From: Clostridia bacterium
Lineage (GTDB): Bacteria; Bacillota; Clostridia; Lachnospirales; Bianqueaceae
Assembly: GCA_900764045.1 (NCBI GenBank)
Contig: CAAFMN010000024.1
Coordinates: 124,001-188,000 of the forward strand
Length of the DNA stretch: 64,000 nt
Direction of reading: 5' to 3'
Below, one piece after another: positions 58,133 through 64,000 of this stretch (positions within the stretch are counted from its first letter, which is position 1; every line of letters begins with the position of its first letter). A program made the translations under genes and the position numbers. The notes beneath the pieces were generated by a model that saw only the letters and a list, made by a program, of their open reading frames with translations, did no database searches and was not told the origin of the DNA.

Positions 58133-60385
58133 ATGAAAAGACTTCGCAAGATTGTTGTCTGGATGTTGGCCGCGGCTATGTTGACGGAGACGTTGTCGGT
58201 TGGGGCGGCAGAGACCTCTGCGGATGTGTCTGTCCAGGCATCTGCGGATGAGAAATATTTTCAAACCAAATTGCCGAGATATGAGACACCCTCCAGCGAT
58301 AATCCATATTACTTCAGCAGGCTGAATGCTTTTGAAGCGACAGGATATTTCGGAATGCCGAACTGTACGGCGTATGCGTGGGGCAGAGCTTATGAATATT
58401 ATGGTACAAGGCCCGGACTTAGTACATTCAATGCCGGCGAGTGGTGGACCGATAATATCAATTGGGGCGTGTATGAATATGGTTCCGAGCCGAGAGTCGG
58501 CGCGGTTGCCGTATGGGATAAATGGGATCAGGATGAAGGACATGTAGCCTTTGTCGAAGCGATCGACGGCGATAATATTGTGATTTCTGAGTCCGCGTGG
58601 CAGGGAGTCATGTTCCGAACCCGTACGATCAAGAAGGACAGTTCCAATTATCTGGCTGGCGGCACGTATCGTTTCCTTGGATATATCTATGTAGATCAGG
58701 CGTATCAGGGCCGCAGTTCTTTGCCGGGTGAGCGGTGGAGGCTGTATGATAGTGTCAATGCGCGGTATGGCGCCGGAGTGAGCTATGGCACATGGCTTAG
58801 ACTTCCTTCCGGTGCGGAGCTGGATATTACGGAAACCAAGCAGGCAGACGGATATCTCTGGGGTAAGTTTACTTATTCCGGAGTGACGGCATGGTGCATC
58901 CTGAATTATGCGGTCTGCATCTCCAATCCGAATGAGACGCCGGACCCGCCGGAGGAGGACCTGAAGGTAGAAGAGGATCGTGTGGTGGATACGACCAGCG
59001 GCATCAATCTTCGAAAGGGCCCGGGAACAAAATATGAAGTTATAACATGGCTGCCCAATAAGACGCATATCAAGGTGGAGGCACTGGCTTACGGCGCGGA
59101 ATACACTTGGGCGAAGATTCAGTATGAAGGCGTCGAGGGCTGGTGTGTATATGATTATACCAGAGCGTATGATCCGGCAATCGATGGTGATTCCTCTAAA
59201 GAAGACAGTTCGTCTGGAAGTGAGTCCTCCAAGGAGGATTCTTCCAAAGAGGATTCCTCCGGCAATGATTCTTCTAAACCGGATGAAGATAAGGATCCTC
59301 TTCTGAGTGTACCGGTAGAAGATCGTCCGATCCTCAAGATTTCCAGCCGCAGCGAGCATGTAACGGCTCTGCAGGAAGCGCTGAATCAGTTGGGATATGA
59401 GAGCGGATCTGCGGATGGAATCTTTGGGGCCGCGACTGTAGCTGCGGTTAAGAAGTTCCAGCAGGAGAAGAGTCTGACCAGTGACGGTATTGTAGGACAG
59501 GCGACTTGGAAAGCGCTGTATGCGGCGGTAGAGGGCGGCAGCACCAAACCGGATGATAATACTAAGCCGGATGACAGCAATAACAATAATAATGGTAATA
59601 CCAGCAGTGAAGAGGTAGATACTTCCGGATATCCGATGATCTATCGTTATAAGACGGGAGTGACCGAATACGTTAAGAAGCTCCAGGAACGGCTGAACGC
59701 GTTAGGCTATGACTGCGGAGCGGTGGACGGGGTCTTTGGAACGGGAACCTATAATCAGGTTATAGCGTTTCAGAAGGATCATGCGCTGGATGCGGACGGT
59801 ATTGTAGGGCAGGATACCTGGGCGGCATTGTACAAGAAGGATGCCGACACCAAACCGGACACGCCAGACACACCGCCGACGCCCTCTGAGCCGGAGGAGG
59901 ATTATTCTTCTTATCCGCTGCTGTACCGCTATAAATCTGGTGTGGAGGAATATATCAAGAAGCTGCAGGAGCGTTTAAACGCACTGGGATACGACTGCGG
60001 AACGGTCGATGGAGTCTTTGGATCCGGTACCCACAATCAGGTTCTGGCGTTCCAGAAGGCACAGGGACTGACGGCGGATGGTTATGTCGGGCAGGCGACC
60101 TGGGCGGCGCTTTACAAGAAAAAGGCAGAAGAAACTCCGCCTGTGCCGGAGACACCGAAAGAAGACTATGCTTCTTTCCCGATGATCCGCCGTTCACAGA
60201 CAGGCGTAGAGGAATATGTCAAGAAGCTGCAGGAACGGTTAAATACATTAGGGTATGACTGCGGAGCGATAGACGGTATCTTCGGATCCGGCACATACAA
60301 TCAGGTCCTGGCATTTCAGAAGGCGAAGAATCTGTCAGCGGACGGTATCGTGGGTCAGGCAACCTGGGCAGCGCTGTATCAGTAA
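58133..60385 (+). CDS. Secreted CHAP amidase with SH3-like and four peptidoglycan-binding domains
   Basis: A 750-residue exported wall hydrolase. A signal peptide (IVVWMLAAAMLTETLSVGAA) leads to a CHAP domain (about residues 45-190) with catalytic Cys in GMPNCTAYAWGR (C78) and His in EGHVAFVEAI (H137). Two SH3-like domains follow, the second with GINLRKGPGTKYEVI. A Ser/Asp/Lys-rich linker (about 390-420) leads to four PG_binding_1 repeats, each near LQERLNALGYDCG ... DGIVGQATWAALY, separated by Pro/Glu-rich spacers. Repeats 2-4 are almost identical. It may act in cell separation, wall turnover or killing of neighbours. The ATG follows AAAGGTGAG. Confidence 0.93.
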   Translation: MKRLRKIVVWMLAAAMLTETLSVGAAETSADVSVQASADEKYFQTKLPRYETPSSDNPYYFSRLNAFEATGYFGMPNCTAYAWGRAYEYYGTRPGLSTFNAGEWWTDNINWGVYEYGSEPRVGAVAVWDKWDQDEGHVAFVEAIDGDNIVISESAWQGVMFRTRTIKKDSSNYLAGGTYRFLGYIYVDQAYQGRSSLPGERWRLYDSVNARYGAGVSYGTWLRLPSGAELDITETKQADGYLWGKFTYSGVTAWCILNYAVCISNPNETPDPPEEDLKVEEDRVVDTTSGINLRKGPGTKYEVITWLPNKTHIKVEALAYGAEYTWAKIQYEGVEGWCVYDYTRAYDPAIDGDSSKEDSSSGSESSKEDSSKEDSSGNDSSKPDEDKDPLLSVPVEDRPILKISSRSEHVTALQEALNQLGYESGSADGIFGAATVAAVKKFQQEKSLTSDGIVGQATWKALYAAVEGGSTKPDDNTKPDDSNNNNNGNTSSEEVDTSGYPMIYRYKTGVTEYVKKLQERLNALGYDCGAVDGVFGTGTYNQVIAFQKDHALDADGIVGQDTWAALYKKDADTKPDTPDTPPTPSEPEEDYSSYPLLYRYKSGVEEYIKKLQERLNALGYDCGTVDGVFGSGTHNQVLAFQKAQGLTADGYVGQATWAALYKKKAEETPPVPETPKEDYASFPMIRRSQTGVEEYVKKLQERLNTLGYDCGAIDGIFGSGTYNQVLAFQKAKNLSADGIVGQATWAALYQ

Positions 60386-60390
60386 ATAAG

Positions 60391-60424
60391 AAAAGGACGG
60401 AGTCGATATCCGTCCTTTTCTTTA
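60391..60424 (+). terminator. Terminator of the CHAP gene
   Basis: AAAAGGACGG and CCGTCCTTTT form a ten-pair stem with a short loop and a T-rich tail. Confidence 0.92.
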
Positions 60425-60426
60425 CA

Positions 60427-60468
60427 ATAAAAAACACACGATGCAATATGAAACGCACCGTGTGTTTT
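60427..60468 (-). terminator. Terminator of the uxaB-uxaA operon
   Basis: AAAACACACG and CGTGTGTTTT, extended by GATGC/GCACC-like inner pairs, form a hairpin. Read on the minus strand it ends in a run of T, 16 bases after the uxaA stop. Confidence 0.85.
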
Positions 60469-60483
60469 GCTTTTTAGAAAATC

Positions 60484-61971
60484 TTACAGAACAACGCCGT
60501 CCTTGAAGATGGAGATTTCGCGATAACCATTGATCTCATTACGGGTTTCCTTACCGGAAGCAACGGACAGAATATAGCGGAAGAAGTCCTTGGATACCTC
60601 GTCCATACTCTTGCCCTCCAGCAGCTGACCGGCATTATAGTCGATCCAGTTGGACTTGCGCTCCGCAAGCGCCGTGTTGGTCGCAACCTTTACGGTGGGG
60701 ACCGGAGCGCCGACTGGCGTACCGCGGCCCGTCGTAAACAGAATCATATGAACACCGGCAGCGGTCAGAGAAGTGCAGGCAACGATATCATTGCCCGGAC
60801 CCTGCAGAAGGTTCAGACCGGGTGTCTTCAGACGCTGACCATAGGTCAGAACGTCGCGTACATTGCCGCGTCCGCCCTTTTGCGTGCATCCCAGAGATTT
60901 TTCCTCAAGGGTTGTGATACCGCCCTTTTTGTTGCCGGGGGAAGGATTCTCATAAACTACCTGATTGTGACGGATGTAGTAATCCTTAAAGTTGTTGATC
61001 AGGCTGACCGTCTTGTCAAAGGTTGTCTCATCTTCACAATGGCTCATCAGGATGGTCTCCGCGCCAAACATCTCAGGAACTTCCGTCAGAACGGTAGTTC
61101 CGCCGCAGGCACCCAGAAGATCTGAGAACGCGCCGACCAGCGGGTTGCCGGTAATGCCGGAGAAGCCGTCAGAACCGCCGCACTTCAGACCAACCTTCAG
61201 TTTGGAAACTGGACAGGGAGTCCGCTTAAACTGACTTGCGTATTCTACCAGTTCGCCAATGATCTTGAGACCTGCCTCCAGTTCGTCTTCTACATCCTGT
61301 GTTACCAGGAAACGAACCCGTTCCGGATCCACATCACCCAGAACCTTGGAGAACTCGCTCAGATTGTTGTTTTCGCATCCCAGACTCAATACCAGTACGC
61401 CGCCGGCGTTGGGATGATGGACCAGATCCGCAAGAATCTGCTGGGTATTGTGATGATCTTCTCCAAGCTGAGAACATCCGAAAGGATGCACAAAGGTATA
61501 GATTCCGTCCACCTTATCTCCATACAGCTTAGTAGCTTCACGAGCCAGGGCCTCTGCGGAACGGTTGACGCAGCCGACCGTATTGACGATCCAGATCTCA
61601 TTGCGGATGCCGACATCGCCGTTTTTACGAACATAACCGTCGAAGGTAGCTTCCTTGCCTTCCGGAAAATCCGGATACGGAGTCAGATTCGGCTGATAGG
61701 TATATTCCAAGGTTCCGGACAGATTGGTTTTGATGTTGTGCGTATGGATCCAGGAACCCGCCGGAATATCGGTGATCGCATGTCCGATCGGAAAGCCATA
61801 TTTGATGATATTCTCACCACAGGCGATATCCTTGACAGCAATCTTATGTCCCTTGGGGATTTCCTCCAGAGCAGTAACGCTGTAACCATCGGCAGCAACG
61901 ACAGTTCCGGCCGGAATGATCTCCAGAGCGACAAATACATTGTCGTTCGGATGAATGTGCATATAATTCAT
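60484..61971 (-). CDS. uxaA: Altronate dehydratase
   Basis: It dehydrates D-altronate to 2-keto-3-deoxygluconate in galacturonate (pectin) breakdown. The 495-residue product has an N-terminal SAF domain (about residues 1-90, HIHPNDNVFVALEIIPAG) and the UxaA catalytic part with TVGCVNRSAEALA, FVHPFGCSQLGEDH, LKCGGSDGFSGITGNPLVG and FTTGRGTPVGAPVPT. ATG 61971 is eight bases after GGAGGAC; the frame upstream to 62019 has no ribosome site. It is the second gene of the operon, after a partial terminator. Confidence 0.95.
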   Translation of the reverse strand: MNYMHIHPNDNVFVALEIIPAGTVVAADGYSVTALEEIPKGHKIAVKDIACGENIIKYGFPIGHAITDIPAGSWIHTHNIKTNLSGTLEYTYQPNLTPYPDFPEGKEATFDGYVRKNGDVGIRNEIWIVNTVGCVNRSAEALAREATKLYGDKVDGIYTFVHPFGCSQLGEDHHNTQQILADLVHHPNAGGVLVLSLGCENNNLSEFSKVLGDVDPERVRFLVTQDVEDELEAGLKIIGELVEYASQFKRTPCPVSKLKVGLKCGGSDGFSGITGNPLVGAFSDLLGACGGTTVLTEVPEMFGAETILMSHCEDETTFDKTVSLINNFKDYYIRHNQVVYENPSPGNKKGGITTLEEKSLGCTQKGGRGNVRDVLTYGQRLKTPGLNLLQGPGNDIVACTSLTAAGVHMILFTTGRGTPVGAPVPTVKVATNTALAERKSNWIDYNAGQLLEGKSMDEVSKDFFRYILSVASGKETRNEINGYREISIFKDGVVL

Positions 61972-62002
61972 TGATTTGTCCTCCCAATACTGAAGATATA
62001 AG

Positions 62003-62030
62003 AAAAGCGGCGGTAGCACCGCCGCTTTTT
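62003..62030 (-). terminator. Intercistronic terminator between uxaB and uxaA
   Basis: A perfect stem, AAAAGCGGCGGT/ACCGCCGCTTTT with a three-base loop, has a T-rich tail on the minus strand. It lies just after uxaB, so it probably lowers uxaA expression relative to uxaB, or protects the uxaB message. Confidence 0.8.
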
Positions 62031-62036
62031 CAGAGT

Positions 62037-63557
62037 TTAGACAATAGAGGCGATAGCAGCCTTGGCGCCGTTCTTCAGGATGTTCTCAAGATGAGAAGCA
62101 ACCAGATCGTTCAGACCCGCGACAGCGGTCAGATCCTGGCCCCACAGAGCGTCATTGGAGAGCACCTTAGCGGTCAGAGCCTTGACATCCTGGTCTGCAG
62201 CATATTCTTTCCAGATCTTTTCAAAGAATTCCAGAACCGGGACATCATCCTGAATCTTATAAGTATCGCCCTTAACGGTACGAACACCGGTCATAGCGCG
62301 TCCTTCTACACCCTCGCCGCGATAGAATGCGATCAGAGCAGCCAGGCCAAAGGTCAGAACCTGCGGCAGCTCATGCTTGCGTTCTACATAGGTCAGAAGA
62401 GAGGGAAGACAACGAGCCTTGAACTTAGAGGTGGAGTTCAGGGAGATATCCAGCAGCATATGGCGGATAAACGGATTTGCGAAACGCTCGGAAACAGCGG
62501 CGGTGTAGTTCTCCAGCTCTTCCTTGGGCAGATCCAGTGTAGGAATGATCTCCTCAAACAGACCCTTGTTCATGTACTTATGGATAACTTCGTCATCCAT
62601 GAATTCCTTTACAGTATCCAGACCAGACAGGAAAGCGCCCAGAACCGTCATGGTGTGAGCACCATTCAGGATACGAACCTTACGGGTACGGTAAGGAGTC
62701 ATATCCGGAGTCCAGATAACATTCAGACCAGCCTGCGCCAGAGGAAGCTCTTCAGAGAAGTCGCCGCCCTCGATAACCCAGAAGTGGAAGGGCTCAGCCG
62801 TATTCAGAACATTGTCCTTGTAGCCCAGCTTCTCAGTGATCGCGTCAACTTCAGCTCTCGGATAACCGGTAACGATACGGTCTACCAGTGTGCTCAGGAA
62901 GTGGTTGGAGTTCTCCAGCCATTCGATGAATTCCGGCTCATAGCCCCATTCCTTGGCCAGACGCAGAACAATACCGCGCAGTGTTGTACCGTTCTTCTCG
63001 ATCAGCTCGCAGGGGATAATAACCATTCCCTTGGAAGGATCGCCCTTGAATGCCTCATAACGTGCATGCAGGAAAACGGTCAGCTTACCGGGGTAAGAAG
63101 CCGGAGGAGTATCGGTCGGCTTGTCATCGGCACTGTATGCGATACCAGCCTCGGTGGTATTGGAGATGATAAAACGCAGATCCGGATTCTTAGCGCACTC
63201 CAGATAAGCATTGAAGTCAGCGTAAGGATTGATACAGCGGCTGATGGAATTGATGATCTCCTTGTCCTCGACAACCTTGCCGTCGGAGATACCGCGCAGC
63301 ATCATGGTATACAAGCCGTCCTGAGCGTTCAGCATATCGCAGACAGCACCGAAAGTGATAGGCTGTACTACGCATACCTTACCGCCGAAAAGGCCCTGCT
63401 TGTTCATCTGATGAATCATCCAGTCTACAAATCCGCGAAGGAAATTACCCTCGCCAAACTGCAGAATTTTTTCCGGCAGATCCTGCCAGGGAGAAACCTT
63501 AACGTCTGCGGGGAACTGGAAGTCAGAATTTAATAATGCTTTGTTTAATGATTCCAT
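62037..63557 (-). CDS. uxaB: Tagaturonate reductase (altronate oxidoreductase)
   Basis: An NADH-dependent enzyme of the mannitol dehydrogenase family that reduces D-tagaturonate to D-altronate. The 506-residue product has an N-terminal nucleotide-binding part with FGEGNFLRGFVDWMI, a central SNTTEAGIAY, and the C-terminal domain with KVRILNGAHTMTVLGAFLSG and NPFIRHMLLDISLNSTSKFK, typical of UxaB. ATG 63557 follows AAAGGAG by about ten bases; the frame upstream to 63602 runs through the operator and is not coding. It is the first gene of uxaB-uxaA. Confidence 0.95.
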   Translation of the reverse strand: MESLNKALLNSDFQFPADVKVSPWQDLPEKILQFGEGNFLRGFVDWMIHQMNKQGLFGGKVCVVQPITFGAVCDMLNAQDGLYTMMLRGISDGKVVEDKEIINSISRCINPYADFNAYLECAKNPDLRFIISNTTEAGIAYSADDKPTDTPPASYPGKLTVFLHARYEAFKGDPSKGMVIIPCELIEKNGTTLRGIVLRLAKEWGYEPEFIEWLENSNHFLSTLVDRIVTGYPRAEVDAITEKLGYKDNVLNTAEPFHFWVIEGGDFSEELPLAQAGLNVIWTPDMTPYRTRKVRILNGAHTMTVLGAFLSGLDTVKEFMDDEVIHKYMNKGLFEEIIPTLDLPKEELENYTAAVSERFANPFIRHMLLDISLNSTSKFKARCLPSLLTYVERKHELPQVLTFGLAALIAFYRGEGVEGRAMTGVRTVKGDTYKIQDDVPVLEFFEKIWKEYAADQDVKALTAKVLSNDALWGQDLTAVAGLNDLVASHLENILKNGAKAAIASIV

Positions 63558-63578
63558 TGCAAAATTGCTCCTTTCAAA

Positions 63579-63602
63579 GTGTGTTCCTATTTTGAAACAC
63601 AC
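63579..63602 (-). promoter_or_regulatory. Candidate operator of uxaB-uxaA
   Basis: A near-perfect dyad, GTGTGTTTC, six bases, GGAACACAC (minus strand), with one mismatch. It lies downstream of the promoter and just before uxaB, a position suited to repression by a uronate-responsive regulator. The regulator gene is not in this window. Confidence 0.65.
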
Positions 63603-63616
63603 CAGTATTTACTATT

Positions 63617-63645
63617 ATTTTACACGATTTCGTTCCGTTTTTCAA
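63617..63645 (-). promoter_or_regulatory. Promoter of uxaB-uxaA
   Basis: Minus-strand TTGAAA (63640-63645) and TAAAAT (63617-63622) are 17 bases apart. The -35 lies inside the last codons of the upstream Clp gene. Transcription would start close to the operator. Confidence 0.65.
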
Positions 63646-64000
63646 TAGTAATTTTATGATTTGCATCGAGAGTTATAAAAATCGCATCGTGGTCCTGAAT
63701 TTTTCCGGCGAGATATTGCTCGGCAATCTCATCTTCAATCTCACGCTGAATCAGTCGGCGGAGAGGACGGGCGCCATAGGCAGGATCATATCCCTTTTCT
63801 GCCAGATGATCCATAACAGCAGGGGCAACCGTGATTTTCATATCATGTTCGACAGCAGCCTTATAGATATCCTTAAGCATCAGTTCCACAATCTTGCGCA
63901 GATCCTCATGCGTCAGAGGCTCAAAGGTGATGATATCATCCACACGGTTTAAGAATTCAGGCCGGAAAGCTTCCTTCAGCGCCGCCTGAATCTGCTGGGT
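63620..64000 (-). CDS. clpC: Clp/Hsp100 ATPase, C-terminal end (ClpC-like; 5' part beyond window)
   Basis: The last 126 residues of an AAA+ unfoldase that works with ClpP. The frame enters from the window edge with ALKEAFRPEFLNRVDDIITF, the sensor-1/arginine-finger region of the second AAA domain, followed by the D2 small domain with GYDPAYGARPLRRLIQREIED (sensor 2). The end is short, as in ClpC or ClpE, but this fragment cannot separate ClpC, ClpB and ClpE with certainty. The promoter of uxaB overlaps its 3' end. Confidence 0.8.
   Translation of the reverse strand, partial: TQQIQAALKEAFRPEFLNRVDDIITFEPLTHEDLRKIVELMLKDIYKAAVEHDMKITVAPAVMDHLAEKGYDPAYGARPLRRLIQREIEDEIAEQYLAGKIQDHDAIFITLDANHKITIEKRNEIV

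Noticed and set aside
57959..59359. 466-residue minus-strand frame opposite the CHAP hydrolase
   Set aside because: It is a shadow of a clear secreted protein with promoter, signal peptide and terminator on the plus strand.

Overview
The window reads as chromosomal DNA of an endospore-forming anaerobic Firmicute, most likely a Clostridia member near Lachnospiraceae. This rests on family-level recognition and gene order, not on a database search. Supporting signs are the complete spoIIIAA-AH operon, spoIVB, spo0A, gpr and spoIIP; the order tlyA-nadK-argR-recN-spoIVB-spo0A; the order rpsT-spoIIP-lepA-hemW-hrcA-grpE-dnaK-dnaJ; and a DXP isoprenoid pathway. Codons are moderately G+C rich, while promoters and leaders are A+T rich.

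Layout. Positions 1-545 hold the end of efp. Positions 600-945 hold a tandem array of alternating long and short hairpins whose arms covary, and next to it (996-1712, minus) lies a small PD-(D/E)XK-like nuclease gene. Together they look like an accessory insertion between efp and spoIIIAA. Positions 1865-6812 are the spoIIIA operon (forespore feeding channel). Positions 6821-17103 are a dense housekeeping run: an Asp23-like protein, nusB, xseA, xseB, ispA, dxs, tlyA, nadK, argR, recN and spoIVB, many with overlapping ends. spo0A and an alpha/beta hydrolase follow. Positions 19255-19595 hold a 6S-like RNA directly abutting tRNA-Ala, then a decayed membrane-protein gene. On the minus strand are a Ca/Mn-type P-type ATPase behind a yybP-ykoY riboswitch, and typA, whose promoter carries a Spo0A box.

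Positions 25038-28882 hold a large cytosolic glycosidase-like protein and an M55 D-aminopeptidase. Next come a minus-strand penicillin-binding-protein-like protein that has lost its catalytic serine, and a competence-type group, comEA-response regulator-sensor kinase-GerMN lipoprotein-comEC-holA. gpr faces holA. rpsT, spoIIP (behind a sigma-E-like promoter), lepA, hemW and a HEPN/CBS-like protein lead into the CIRCE-controlled heat-shock operon. That operon continues through prmA, rsmE, a nitrilase-family enzyme, a cysteine desulfurase, thiI and an unusual asymmetric ABC-F protein. The right end holds glnS, tRNA-Thr, a serine hydrolase, a secreted CHAP/peptidoglycan-binding wall hydrolase, the hexuronate genes uxaB-uxaA with their own operator, and the end of a Clp ATPase gene.

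The strongest candidates for something undescribed are the covarying hairpin array with its adjacent nuclease, the ABC-F protein with one degenerate ATP site, and the 6S-tRNA tandem transcript. Promoters, terminators and start choices were judged by eye from consensus elements.
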